In this document: piece after piece, positions 26,708 through 36,300 of the stretch
Layout of the letters: each line of letters starts with the position of its first letter
Numbering within the stretch: position 1 is the first letter of the stretch
Source: Pseudomonas sp. PH1b
Lineage (GTDB): Bacteria > Pseudomonadota > Gammaproteobacteria > Pseudomonadales > Pseudomonadaceae
Direction of reading: 5' to 3'
Length of the DNA stretch: 64,000 nucleotides
Assembly (NCBI RefSeq): GCF_000633395.1
Contig: NZ_AYMU01000005.1
Coordinates: forward strand, 372,001 to 436,000
Program-made: the position numbers and the translations under genes
The notes under the pieces: model-generated
The model's database searches: none
What the model was told of the DNA's origin: nothing
What the model saw: only the letters and a program-made list of their open reading frames with translations

Positions 26708-27757
26708 ATGAGTGAGCCTGTCATGGGTGTGGTTGTTGGCCGCCCGCCGGCACTGCGCACGTTCGCACTGCTGGCTACAGCGCTCTCGCTGTCGGCTGTC
26801 GTGACGTTATCGACACCGGTCCTGGCCGCTGCCAATGCAGCGGATACTGTCTACTCCATCGAATCGGCCAAGGCCGCGAAAAGCCTGATGCTCGATGTGG
26901 TCCACGCCGGCAAGCGCCTGGTGGCAGTGGGCGATCGCGGGCACATTCTCTATTCCGACGACCTGGGGGCCAACTGGACCCAGGCCAAAGTGCCGACCCG
27001 GCAATTGCTCACCGCGGTGTTCTTCGTCGATGACCAGCACGGCTGGGCCGTCGGCCACGACGCCCAGGTGCTGGCCAGCAGCGATGGCGGCGCAACCTGG
27101 AGCCGTCAGTTCCAGGACCTCAAGCGTGAAGCACCGTTGCTCGATGTGTGGTTCAAGGACACCCGCACCGGCTACGCGGTGGGTGCCTACGGCGCTTTGC
27201 TGGAAACCACTGACGGCGGCCAGCACTGGGAAGACGTCAGCGACCGCCTGGACAACGAAGACCAGTTCCACCTCAACGCCATCGCCCAAGTCAAGGATTC
27301 CGGGCTGTTCATCGTCGGCGAGCAGGGCAGCATGTTCCGCTCGGCCGACGACGGGCAGACCTGGGAGCGCCTCGAAGGCCCCTACGAAGGCTCGCTGTTC
27401 GGCGTGATCGCCACCGGCCAGCCAGCAACCCTGCTGGTCTATGGCCTGCGCGGCAACCTCTATCGCTCCACGGACTTTGGCGGCACCTGGGAACAGGTGG
27501 AGCTCAACGCGGCCCGTGGCGCCCTGGAGTTCGGCCTGTCCGGCGCCACGCTGCTCGACGACGGCTCGCTGGTGATCGTCGGCAACGGCGGCAGCGTGAT
27601 CCACAGCAGCGACCATGGCCAGACCTTCAGCGTGTTCAACCGTCCGGACCGCATCTCGCTGTCGGCGGTGACGGGAGCCGGCAACGGCAACCTGATCCTG
27701 GCCGGGCAGGGCGGTGTGCGGGTCGCTGCGGCAACCGGCGCTGAACTTGGCAAGTAG
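26708..27757 (+). CDS. YCF48/BNR-type beta-propeller protein, exported
   Basis: A 349-residue protein from ATG 26708 behind GGGGGAATGG. A long Sec signal peptide ends near VLAAANA (about residues 43-46). The mature protein is a propeller of Asp-box/BNR repeats: ILYSDDLGANWTQ, VLASSDGGATWSR, LLETTDGGQHWED, MFRSADDGQTWER, LYRSTDFGGTWEQ and VIHSSDHGQTFS. The pattern matches YCF48/Hcf136, the photosystem assembly factor fold, but in non-photosynthetic bacteria the protein pairs with an RND/MMPL exporter. The exporter gene follows 32 bp downstream. The role is unknown, presumably a periplasmic accessory of the exporter. Confidence 0.9.
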   Translation: MSEPVMGVVVGRPPALRTFALLATALSLSAVVTLSTPVLAAANAADTVYSIESAKAAKSLMLDVVHAGKRLVAVGDRGHILYSDDLGANWTQAKVPTRQLLTAVFFVDDQHGWAVGHDAQVLASSDGGATWSRQFQDLKREAPLLDVWFKDTRTGYAVGAYGALLETTDGGQHWEDVSDRLDNEDQFHLNAIAQVKDSGLFIVGEQGSMFRSADDGQTWERLEGPYEGSLFGVIATGQPATLLVYGLRGNLYRSTDFGGTWEQVELNAARGALEFGLSGATLLDDGSLVIVGNGGSVIHSSDHGQTFSVFNRPDRISLSAVTGAGNGNLILAGQGGVRVAAATGAELGK

Positions 27758-27789
27758 GCCGGGCACATAATAAGAAGGTGGGGAATTCC

Positions 27790-30165
27790 ATGAGCAGTCA
27801 TCACCAGGACAAGGCGAACTTTCTTGAGCGCCTGATTTTCAACAACCGCCCGGCAGTGATCTTCATCTGCCTGCTGGTCAGCGCCTTCCTGTTCTGGCAG
27901 GCGACCCTGATCCGGCCGTCCACCAGTTTCGAGAAGATGATCCCGCTCAAGCACCCGTTCATCGAACGGATGATGGAGCACCGCAACGACCTGGCCAACC
28001 TGGGCAACACCGTGCGCATCTCGGTGGAAGCCCGCGATGGCGACATCTTCTCCAAGGACTACATGGAGACCCTGCGGCAGATCAACGACGAGGTGTTCTA
28101 CATCCCCGGGGTCGATCGTTCCGGGCTCAAGTCCCTGTGGAGCCCCAGCGTGCGCTGGACCGAAGTCACCGAGGAAGGTTTCGCCGGTGGCGAGGTCATT
28201 CCGCAAAGCTACAACGGCTCGGCCGACAGCCTGGAACTGCTGCGCAACAACGTGCTCAAGTCCGGCCAGGTCGGGCGCCTGGTGGCCAACGACTTCAAGT
28301 CCAGCATCGTTGACGTGCCGCTGCTGGAGTCCTACCCGGACCCCGAGGACCAGGGCAAGCTGCTGGCCCTGGACTACCAGAAATTCTCCCACCAGCTGGA
28401 AGAGAAGATCCGCGACAAGTTCGAAGCGCAGAACCCCAATGTGAAGATCCACATCGTCGGTTTTGCCAAGAAGGTCGGCGACCTGATCGATGGCCTGATC
28501 ATGGTGGTGATGTTCTTCGGCGTGGCCTTCATCATCACCCTGGTGCTGCTGTACTGGTTCACCTGGTGCATCCGCAGCACCATCGCGGTGCTGATCACCA
28601 CCCTGGTGGCGGTGGTCTGGCAGTTGGGGCTGATGCACGCCTTCGGCTTTGGCCTGGACCCGTATTCGATGCTGGTGCCGTTCCTGATCTTCGCCATCGG
28701 CATCTCCCACGGGGTGCAGAAGATCAACGGTATCGCCCTGCAGTCCAGTGATGCCGACAATGCCCTGACGGCGGCGCGGCGCACCTTCCGCCAGCTGTTC
28801 CTGCCGGGGATGATCGCGATCCTTGCCGACGCCGTGGGCTTCATCACCCTGTTGATCATCGACATCGGAGTGATTCGCGAACTGGCCATCGGTGCTTCCA
28901 TCGGGGTGGCGGTGATCGTGTTCACCAACCTGATCCTGCTGCCGGTGGCGATTTCCTACGTCGGCATCAGCAAGCGCGCTATAGAGCGCAGCAAGAAGGA
29001 CGCTTCCCGCGAGCATCCGTTCTGGCGCCTGCTGTCGAACTTTGCCAGCCCGAAAGTCGCGCCGATCTCCATCGCCCTGGCCCTGGTGGCCTTTGCCGGC
29101 GGCCTCTGGTACAGCCAGAACCTGAAGATCGGCGACCTCGACCAGGGCGCCCCGGAACTGCGTCCCGATTCGCGTTACAACAAGGACAACAACTTCATCA
29201 TCAGCAACTACTCCACCAGCTCCGACGTGCTGGTGGTGATGGTCAAGACCGCCGCCGAAGGCTGCTCGCGCTATGAAGCCATGGCGCCGATCGACGAGCT
29301 GATGTGGAAGATGCAGAACACCGAGGGCGTGCAGTCGGCGATCTCCCTGGTGACCGTGTCCAAGCAGATGATCAAGGGCATGAACGAGGGCAACCTGAAA
29401 TGGGAAACCCTGTCGCGCAACCCTGACGTGCTCAACAACTCCATTGCCCGGGCCGACGGCCTGTACAACAACAACTGTTCCCTGGCGCCGGTGCTGGTGT
29501 TCCTCAACGACCACAAGGCGGCGACCCTGGACCGCGCCGTGCATGCGGTGCAGGAGTTTGCCAGCGAGCACAACAAGGACGGCCTGGAGTTCATCCTCGC
29601 CGCCGGTAACGCCGGGATCGAGGCCGCCACCAACGAGGTGATCAAGGAGTCCGAGCTGACCATCCTGATCCTGGTCTACCTGTGCGTGGCCGGCATGTGC
29701 ATGATCACCTTCCGTTCGTGGGCCGCGACCTTGTGCATCGTCCTGCCGCTGGTGCTGACTTCGGTGCTGGGCAACGCCCTGATGGCCTTCATGGGCATCG
29801 GCGTCAAGGTCGCGACCTTGCCGGTGGTGGCGCTGGGGGTGGGGATCGGGGTGGACTACGGGATCTACATCTACAGCCGCCTGGAGAGTTTCCTGCGGGC
29901 CGGCCTGCCGCTGCAGGAAGCCTACTACCAGACCCTGCGCTCCACGGGCAAAGCGGTGTTGTTCACCGGCCTGTGCCTGGCCATTGGCGTGTGCACCTGG
30001 ATCTTCTCGGCGATCAAGTTCCAGGCCGACATGGGCCTGATGCTGACCTTCATGCTGCTGTGGAACATGTTCGGGGCGCTGTGGCTGCTGCCGGCCCTGG
30101 CGCGGTTCCTGATCAAGCCCGAGAAGCTGGCGGGGCAGAAGGGCAACTCGCTGTTCGCCCATTGA
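27790..30165 (+). CDS. RND/MMPL-family exporter
   Basis: A 791-residue inner-membrane transporter from ATG 27790; a GTG four codons earlier is the only alternative. It has two repeats, each a single TM helix, a periplasmic loop and a five-TM bundle. The second bundle contains LPVVALGVGIGVDYGIYIYSR, whose aspartate is the proton-relay residue of MMPL-type pumps; the first has FAIGISHGVQKINGIAL. It is shorter than HAE1 drug pumps and needs no recognisable adaptor nearby. Relatives lie next to YCF48 and often DUF1302/DUF1329 genes; only the YCF48 partner is present here. The exported compound is unknown. A strong terminator follows. Confidence 0.92.
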   Translation: MSSHHQDKANFLERLIFNNRPAVIFICLLVSAFLFWQATLIRPSTSFEKMIPLKHPFIERMMEHRNDLANLGNTVRISVEARDGDIFSKDYMETLRQINDEVFYIPGVDRSGLKSLWSPSVRWTEVTEEGFAGGEVIPQSYNGSADSLELLRNNVLKSGQVGRLVANDFKSSIVDVPLLESYPDPEDQGKLLALDYQKFSHQLEEKIRDKFEAQNPNVKIHIVGFAKKVGDLIDGLIMVVMFFGVAFIITLVLLYWFTWCIRSTIAVLITTLVAVVWQLGLMHAFGFGLDPYSMLVPFLIFAIGISHGVQKINGIALQSSDADNALTAARRTFRQLFLPGMIAILADAVGFITLLIIDIGVIRELAIGASIGVAVIVFTNLILLPVAISYVGISKRAIERSKKDASREHPFWRLLSNFASPKVAPISIALALVAFAGGLWYSQNLKIGDLDQGAPELRPDSRYNKDNNFIISNYSTSSDVLVVMVKTAAEGCSRYEAMAPIDELMWKMQNTEGVQSAISLVTVSKQMIKGMNEGNLKWETLSRNPDVLNNSIARADGLYNNNCSLAPVLVFLNDHKAATLDRAVHAVQEFASEHNKDGLEFILAAGNAGIEAATNEVIKESELTILILVYLCVAGMCMITFRSWAATLCIVLPLVLTSVLGNALMAFMGIGVKVATLPVVALGVGIGVDYGIYIYSRLESFLRAGLPLQEAYYQTLRSTGKAVLFTGLCLAIGVCTWIFSAIKFQADMGLMLTFMLLWNMFGALWLLPALARFLIKPEKLAGQKGNSLFAH

Positions 30166-30185
30166 TCTGAAGATAATCGACTCCA

Positions 30186-30217
30186 AGCCGCAACCTCCGG
30201 GTTGCGGCTTTTTTTTT
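30186..30217 (+). terminator. Intrinsic terminator after the RND/MMPL exporter
   Basis: A 10-bp perfect stem, AGCCGCAACC (30186-30195) with GGTTGCGGCT (30200-30209), a TCCG loop and a run of nine T. It is 20 bp past the exporter stop, so transcription of the propeller-exporter pair ends here. Confidence 0.92.
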
Positions 30218-30456
30218 GCCGTTGCCCTGCGCTAGCTCGAGCGCGCGGCCTGAAGCGCTTGCGTGGTGAACGGTGCAGCCCTGAATCGCGACAGTCCAAT
30301 ACACCGCTCTCGTCGGTGAGGTCCTTGCGGTGAAGGTGCCTTGGGCAGGTCGGTGTCGCAGGTCGCCCCCGTGGTTGCACTGGGTGCAAGATCCACTGTC
30401 AGGCAAGGTGGGTGAATCAGCTATCATTGCGCCTTTCCACCAAATGATTGAACGCT

Positions 30457-30750
30457 ATGACCGCTGCCAACGACACTTTGCTATCTGCCCTTGAAGCCTG
30501 CGACATGCTGGAGATCGACGGTCTGCACGCCTTCGATTTCACCCTCGATGACCAGCGCCTGCTGATCGAGTGCATGGACGGCCGCGCCGCCAAGCGCTGG
30601 AGCTTCACCCTGGCCCAGGTGCAGGCCGCGACCTTCGACCAGGCGCTGCAGAGCTGGACCCTGGTAGCCGACACCGGCGAGCACCGCCTGGTGTGCATGA
30701 GTGCGTTCACTGCCCGCGACGAAGAGGAGCAAGAGCATGAAGATGCGTAA
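30457..30750 (+). CDS. Small acidic protein, possibly DUF5629 family
   Basis: A 97-residue soluble protein from ATG 30457 (MTAANDTLLSALEACDMLEI). The end is strongly acidic (ARDEEEQEHEDA). The central part FDFTLDDQRLLIECMDGRAAKRW looks like an alternating beta fold, without cysteine-based sites or membrane segments. I recall it as a Pseudomonas-restricted small family (DUF5629), but I am not certain. Its last 14 bp overlap the lactonase-family gene, so they are probably co-transcribed. A TTGCAC-TGG-GTGCAA dyad (30375-30389) lies about 70 bp upstream. Confidence 0.7.
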   Translation: MTAANDTLLSALEACDMLEIDGLHAFDFTLDDQRLLIECMDGRAAKRWSFTLAQVQAATFDQALQSWTLVADTGEHRLVCMSAFTARDEEEQEHEDA

Positions 30751-31912
30751 TTTCTGGCCGCTGCTGATGGCCGGCAGTGTCGGTGCCATGGCAGTGCAAG
30801 CCGCGCCGGCGGAAACCCAGGAGCTGCTGGTGGGGTCCTACACCCAGGGGCAGAGCCAGGGCCTGTATCGCCTGCGCTTCAATGAGCGCACCGGGCAGAT
30901 CGACTCCAAGCCGCTGCAAGTGGTCAAGAGCTCCAACCCGTCCTGGCTGACCTTGTCCAAGGACCAGAAGTTCGTGTTCGCGGTGAATGAGAACAGCCCG
31001 GGCCAGGCTGATCCCATTGGTCGTGTCAGCAGCTATAGCGTGGCGCCCAAGACCCATCAACTGAACCTGATCAACCAGGTCCAGAGCCAGGGCAACGAGC
31101 CGACCCACTCCAGCCTCAGTGCGGATGGCGACTACCTGTTTGTCAGCAACTACTCGGTGGATGTCGACCCGGGTGGCAGCCTGGCGGTGGTGCCGGTCAG
31201 CGACGATGGCCACCTGTCGCCAGTGGTGCAATTGAGCAGCCACCCGGCCAGCCGGGTCGATCCCGAGCGCCAGCAGTCGGCCCACGTGCATTCGTCGGTG
31301 CCGTCCCCGGACGGCAAGTTCCTGTTCGCCAACGACCTGGGGGCAGACAAGATCTTCGTCTACCGCTATGACCCCAAGGCCAACCCGGAGCATCCGTTGA
31401 GCCCGGCCGATCCGGCCTTCGTCCAGCTGCCGCCGGGCAGCGGCCCGCGCCACTTGCTGTTCAGCGCCGATGGCAAGCATGCCTACCTGACCATGGAGAT
31501 GAGTGCCCAAGTGGCGGTCTTCGACTACCAGGACGGCAAGCTGACCCAGCGCCAACTGCTTGACCTGGCGGCGAACGGCGGCAAGGAGAAAAAGGCCGCC
31601 GGTGCCTTGCACGCCTCCAAGGACGGCCAGTACCTGTATGTCAGCAACCGTGGCACCGCCAATCAGTTGCTGGTGTTTGCCATCGATCCGGCCAACGGCC
31701 AGCTCAAGGAGATCCAGCGGCGTTCCGTGGAGGGTGATCACCCTCGGGAATTCAGCCTCGACCCGAGCAACCGCTATGTGCTGATCGGCAACCAGAAGAG
31801 CAATGAGATCGTGGTCATCGAACGTGATGCCAAGACCGGTTTTCTAGGCAAGACCGTGCAGAAACTGCCCTTCGATTCACCCAGCGACATCAAGTTCATG
31901 GTGCGTCAATAG
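30737..31912 (+). CDS. Lactonase-family beta-propeller (6-phosphogluconolactonase-like), exported
   Basis: A 391-residue protein from ATG 30737 behind GAGGAG; the start lies within the end of the preceding gene. A Sec signal peptide (MKMRNFWPLLMAG...VQAAPA) predicts a periplasmic location, unlike cytosolic YbhE/Pgl. The seven-bladed lactonase fold is shown by ELLVGSYTQGQSQGLYRL, SSNPSWLTLSKDQKFVFAVNE, HVHSSVPSPDGKFLFANDLGADKI, GSGPRHLLFSADGKHAYLTMEMSAQV and GDHPREFSLDPSNRYVLIGNQ. Export suggests a substrate other than 6-phosphogluconolactone. A hairpin follows the stop. Confidence 0.9.
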   Translation: MKMRNFWPLLMAGSVGAMAVQAAPAETQELLVGSYTQGQSQGLYRLRFNERTGQIDSKPLQVVKSSNPSWLTLSKDQKFVFAVNENSPGQADPIGRVSSYSVAPKTHQLNLINQVQSQGNEPTHSSLSADGDYLFVSNYSVDVDPGGSLAVVPVSDDGHLSPVVQLSSHPASRVDPERQQSAHVHSSVPSPDGKFLFANDLGADKIFVYRYDPKANPEHPLSPADPAFVQLPPGSGPRHLLFSADGKHAYLTMEMSAQVAVFDYQDGKLTQRQLLDLAANGGKEKKAAGALHASKDGQYLYVSNRGTANQLLVFAIDPANGQLKEIQRRSVEGDHPREFSLDPSNRYVLIGNQKSNEIVVIERDAKTGFLGKTVQKLPFDSPSDIKFMVRQ

Positions 31913-31916
31913 ACCG

Positions 31917-31952
31917 CAGGCCCCGGGAACCGGGGCCTGACTCCTTCTATTA
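31917..31952 (+). terminator. Probable intrinsic terminator after lactonase gene
   Basis: Perfect 10-bp stem CAGGCCCCGG (31917-31926) with CCGGGGCCTG (31930-31939) and a GAA loop, followed by a pyrimidine-rich ACTCCTTCTATT rather than a pure T-run. It lies 5 bp after the stop codon. Confidence 0.7.
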
Positions 31953-32067
31953 ATGACGCTGATAGTGGCTACTGCCGCAAAGAATTTTTTCCCTCCAACC
32001 CTCGGGAGTAAGTTTGCTTCACGGCCCACACGGGCAGGCAAGCCAACTGAATACGAGGGTTACCAGC

Positions 32068-32247
32068 ATGAACTTCAATCTCTTCTCCGTGATCGCAGCC
32101 TCGGCCATTTCCGCCAGCGTGGCCTTGCCCGCCAGCGCCAACGTGGAAATCAGCCAGAAGAAGTCCAGCACCAACACCTACACCCAGAAGTACCTGCAGC
32201 AAAGCGCCAACTTCTACGCCGCCCTGGATCACAAGGCCCAGCAATGA
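32068..32247 (+). CDS. Small exported protein of unknown function
   Basis: A 59-residue protein from ATG 32068 with GAGGG 9 nt upstream. The first ~24 residues are a clear Sec signal peptide (MNFNLFSVIAASAISASVA...PASA). This leaves a ~35-residue polar mature peptide with many Ser, Thr, Gln and Tyr (ISQKKSSTNTYTQKYLQQSA). No family is recognised. It stands alone between the lactonase terminator and a REP remnant, so it has its own promoter. Reality is supported by the signal peptide and ribosome site. Confidence 0.65.
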   Translation: MNFNLFSVIAASAISASVALPASANVEISQKKSSTNTYTQKYLQQSANFYAALDHKAQQ

Positions 32248-32281
32248 ACCGGTAAAAGCCGGCCGGGCGGCATTGCGCCCG

Positions 32282-32395
32282 CCGGTGAAAGGGCCCCTGG
32301 TCTTGTATCGCCCATGACGCCGCCTTCGCTGGCAAGCCAGCTCCTACGGTCCGCCTGAGATGTCGCCAGGCTGTAGGAGCCGGCTTGCCGGCGAA
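32282..32395. repeat. Composite REP site (G): right half then left half
   Basis: A right-type REP (32325-32347) is followed by a left-type REP (32373-32395) with 25 bp between, i.e. the halves are in the outward order rather than the usual left-loop-right unit. Upstream, GCCGG.GAAAGGGCCC at about 32282-32297 looks like the decayed tail of another left half. This reads as an eroded REPIN pair whose outer halves were lost. Array-type tandem copies are absent here. Confidence 0.85.
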
Positions 32396-32573
32396 GAGGC
32401 CCCTGAGTCTTGCGCCTGCCCAGCCAGTTCCTGCGCCGGGGCATGTCGTTGCTGCGTTGTCTGTTTGCGACGCATTGCACCCGCCAGGCAAATTTTGCTT
32501 GGTAGTGTCATATCGCCATGTGTTTAAATTTGACGCTGAATTATTGACTCTTTCCCGAGCAAGGATCGATAGC

Positions 32574-32699
32574 ATGGTGATGCGTCTGACCGTGGTTCTG
32601 CTGTTGCTCTATTCCACCCCCATCCTGTCCTCTGCCCAGCCTGTCGAAGGCGAGCCGGAGACTTCCCGCGAGCGTCTGAGCAGCCTGTTGCAGGACTGA
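32574..32699 (+). CDS. Very small exported peptide (hypothetical)
   Basis: A 41-residue ORF from ATG 32574 with AAGGATCG about 6 nt before it. It begins with a hydrophobic signal-like stretch (MVMRLTVVLLLLYSTPILSSAQ) and ends with an acidic, charged tail (EGEPETSRERLSSLLQD). The A/T-rich 32500-32550 region just upstream could be its promoter. No homologue is recognised. It may be a real secreted peptide or a chance frame. Confidence 0.45.
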   Translation: MVMRLTVVLLLLYSTPILSSAQPVEGEPETSRERLSSLLQD

Positions 32700-32811
32700 G
32701 ACGGGCGTTTCAAGCATCAAGAAAATTGATGATGGCTATGGATATAAACGTCTTTTTACTGGCGTTTGATTGATAGATCCTCTGGGCACGAAAACGCCTC
32801 AGGAGATCATC

Positions 32812-32988
32812 ATGGCCCGTTCGATTCTCAGTTCCGCCAAGCACGGCGCCTACCTGGCGCTGGGGCTGTATCTGCTCGTGATGCTCTGGGCCAGCCTGGC
32901 CGCGGGCCTGCCGAGTGCTGCGGTGATCGACTCCGCCGCGGCAAGCGGCCAGGGCCCGGCGCTGCATGCCGAAGCGGGGAGACGCTGA
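32812..32988 (+). CDS. Small single-pass membrane protein (hypothetical)
   Basis: A 58-residue ORF from ATG 32812 with an ideal AGGAG ribosome site about 7 nt upstream. The hydrophobic helix YLALGLYLLVMLWASLAAG (about residues 14-32) predicts one membrane span, followed by a short Ala/Ser/Gly-rich tail. Its TGA overlaps the ATG of the next small ORF (TGATG), implying translational coupling. No family recognised. Confidence 0.55.
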   Translation: MARSILSSAKHGAYLALGLYLLVMLWASLAAGLPSAAVIDSAAASGQGPALHAEAGRR

Positions 32989-33248
32989 TGAAAGGGCGCC
33001 GGCTGATGATCACCGCCTTCCTCGCGTTCTTCACCAATGGTGCCAGCCTGCTGGGGGTGGGCCAGGGTTCGGCCGGAGCAGTGGCGCGGGCCATCGAATG
33101 CAATCACCAGATCGCCCATCACAGCCAGGCGGCCAAGGCTCCAGCGCTGCTGGCGGGCAACCCACCGGGCAAATCCGCTGCGGCCTTTCCCGGGCCTTTT
33201 GCCCTGGATTGCCCACAGGCACGGGTATGCCCGGCCATGGCGGCCTGA
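32988..33248 (+). CDS. Small hypothetical protein with signal-like N-terminus
   Basis: An 86-residue ORF from ATG 32988, overlapping the stop of the upstream small membrane protein. The start MKGRRLMITAFLAFFTNGASLLG resembles a signal peptide or single membrane helix. The remainder includes IECNHQIAHHSQAAK and a Pro/Ala/Cys-containing end (DCPQARVCPAMAA); three cysteines and three histidines could bind a metal or form disulfides, but no motif is diagnostic. It faces the RND pump operon convergently, 59 bp from its stop. Confidence 0.5.
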   Translation: MKGRRLMITAFLAFFTNGASLLGVGQGSAGAVARAIECNHQIAHHSQAAKAPALLAGNPPGKSAAAFPGPFALDCPQARVCPAMAA

Positions 33249-33267
33249 GACCAGAAGAGGGGGCAGG

Positions 33268-33296
33268 AAAAGAAGGGGCCCCGGAACCTGGGCCCC
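33268..33296 (-). terminator. Terminator of the RND efflux operon
   Basis: On the minus strand, GGGGCCC (33296-33290) pairs with GGGCCCC (33281-33275) around an 8-nt loop and is followed by TTCTTTT. It lies 11 bp past the permease stop codon. Confidence 0.75.
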
Positions 33297-33307
33297 ATGC
33301 AGCGATG

Positions 33308-36300
33308 TCAGTCTTTGGGCGAACCGCGTTTCACCAGCTTCATCACCACCACGAAGAATACCGGGACGAAGATCACCGCCAGGGTCGCGGTGATCATGCC
33401 GCCGATCACCCCGGTGCCGATCGCCTGCTGGCTCGCGGAGCTGGCGCCGGTGGCGATGGCCAGGGGCACCACGCCGAGGATGAACGCCAGGGAGGTCATG
33501 ATGATCGGCCGCAGGCGCAGGCGCGCGGCCTGCACTGTGGCGTCGATCAGGTCATGGCCCTCGTCGTACAGGCTCTTGGCGAACTCGATGATCAGGATCG
33601 CGTTCTTCGCCGACAGGCCGATGATGGTGATCAGGCCCACCTTGAAGAACACGTCGTTGGGCATGCCGCGCAAGGTCACCGCCAGTACCGCACCCAGTAC
33701 CCCGAGCGGCACCACCAGCAGCACCGAGGTCGGAATCGACCAGCTCTCGTAGAGCGCCGCCAGGCACAGGAACACGATCAGCAGCGACAGGCCCAGCAAC
33801 AGTGGTGCCTGGCTGCCGGAGAGGCGCTCCTGCAGCGACAGGCCGGTCCATTCCAGGCCCAGCCCGGTGGGCAACTGGGCCACCAGGCGTTCGATTTCCT
33901 GCATCGCCTGGCCGGTGCTGTGGCCCGGGGCCGGCTCGCCGGAGACGGCAATCGCCGGGTAGCCGTTGTAGCGGGTCAGTTGCGCCGGGCCCAGGCTCCA
34001 GCTGGCGCGGACGAAGGCCGACAGCGGCACCATCTTGCCGGCGCTGTTGCGCACGTTCAGGCGCAGCAGGTCTTCGACCTGGCTGCGCTGGTCACCTTCG
34101 GCCTGGATCACCACTCGCTGCATCCGCCCCTGGTTGGGGAAGTCGTTGATGTAGGACGACCCCAGGGCAGTGGACAGCAGGCTGCCGATATCGGCAAAGG
34201 ACACGCCCAGGGCGTTGGCCTGCTTGCGGTCGACCTCCAGTTGCACCTGCGGCGCTTCGGCCAGGGCGCTTTCCCGGACGTTGGCCAGGATCGGGCTCTT
34301 TTCCGTAGCCTTGAGCAACTCGTCCCGGGCCTGCATCAGGGCCGCGTGGCCGACGCCGCCACGGTCCTGCAGGCGGAACTCGAAGCCGCTGGAGGTGCCC
34401 AGGCCATCGATCGGTGGCGGCAGCACGGCGTATACCACGGCATCCTTGATCGCGCTGAGGGCGGCGTTGGCACGGTCGGCGATGGACATCGCCGAATCCT
34501 TGCTGCCCCGTTGCGACCAGTCCTTGAGCGTGGTGAAGGCCAGCGCGGCGTTCTGCCCGTTACCCGAGAAGCTGAAGCCGAGAATGATGGTGCTGTCGCC
34601 GACTCCCGGTTCACTGGCGTTGTGCGCTTCGATCTGCTCCACCACCTTGATCGTGCGGTTCTGGCTGGCGCCAGGCGGCAGTTGGATGTCGGTGATGGTG
34701 TAGCCCTGGTCCTCCACAGGCAGGAAGGAGGAGGGCAGGCGGCTGAACAGCAGCGCCATGATCACCAGCAGCACACCGTAGATCAGCAGGTAGCGGCCGC
34801 TGCGCTTGAGGGCATAGGTCACACCGCCCTGGTAGCTGTCGCTGAGGCGTTCGAAGCGCCGGTTGAACCAGCCGAAGAACCCCGTGCGTTCATGGTGTTC
34901 GCCCGCCGCGATGGGCTTGAGCAGGGTGGCGCACAGGGCCGGGGTCAGGGTCAGGGCGAGGAACGCCGAGAACAGGATCGAGGTGGCCATGGACAGCGAG
35001 AACTGCTGGTAGATCACCCCCACCGAGCCGGGCATGAAGGCCATGGGGATGAACACCGCCACCAGCACCAGGGTGATGCCGATGATCGCCCCGGTGATCT
35101 GCTGCATGGCCTTGCGCGTGGCTTCCTTGGGCGACAGGCCTTCGGTGGCCATGATCCGCTCGACGTTCTCCACCACCACGATGGCATCGTCCACCAGGAT
35201 GCCGATGGCCAGCACCATGCCGAACATGGTCAGCACGTTGATCGAGAACCCCAGGGCCAGCATGGTGGCGAAGGTGCCCATCAGGGCCACCGGCACCACC
35301 AGGGTGGGGATCAGGGTGTAGCGGATGTTCTGCAGGAACAGGAACATCACCAGGAACACCAGGACCATGGCTTCGGCCAGGGTGTAGATCACCTTGGTGA
35401 TCGAGACCTTGACGAAGGGCGAGGTGTCGTAGGGGATCTTGTACTCCACACCGGCCGGGAAATAGCGCGACAGCTCGTCCATCTTGGCGCGGATCAGGGT
35501 CGCGGTATTCAGCGCGTTGGCCCCGGGGGACAACTGCACGCCCACCGCGGTGGACGGCTTGCCGTTGAGGCGGGTGCCGTACTGGTATTCCTGGCTGCCG
35601 ACTTCCACCCGCGCCACATCGCCGATGCGTACCGTGGAGCCGTCGGGGTTGGCCCGCAGGACGATATCGGCAAACTCTTCAGGGCTGGACAGCTGGCCCT
35701 TGACCAGGATGGTCGCGGTGATTTCCTGGCTGGCGGGGTTGGGCAGGTCGCCGATGCTGCCGGCCGGAACCTGGGCGTTCTGCGCTGCCACCGCAGCGTT
35801 GACGTCGGCCGGGGTCAGGTTGAAACCGATCAGTTTCTGCGGGTCGAGCCAGATCCGCATGGCCCGCTCGGCACCGTACAACTGGGCCTTGCCGACGCCA
35901 TCGAGGCGGCGGATCTCGTTCATCACGTTGCGCGCCAGGTAGTCGCTGAGGGCAACATCGTTCAGGCGCCCGTCACTGGAGGTCAGGGTGATCAGCAAGA
36001 GGAAGCCGGCGGACACTTTCTCCACCTGCAGGCCTTGCTGGGTCACCGCCTGGGGCAGGCGTGGCTCCACCGCCTTGAGGCGGTTCTGCACGTCGACCTG
36101 GGCCAGTTCCGGGTTGGTGCCCGGCTGGAAGGTCGCGGTGATGGTGGCACTGCCCAGGCTGCTCTGGGACGAGAAGTACAGCAGGTGATCGGCACCGTTG
36201 AGCTCCTGCTCGATCAGGCTGACCACGGACTCGTCCAGGGTCTGCGCCGATGCGCCAGGGTAGGCGGCGTAGATCTCGATCTGCGGCGGCGCCACGGTGG

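Noticed and set aside
27460..30186. A 908-codon minus-strand frame opposite the MMPL exporter
   Set aside because: Same high-GC shadow effect; the plus-strand gene has full RND features, a ribosome site and a terminator.
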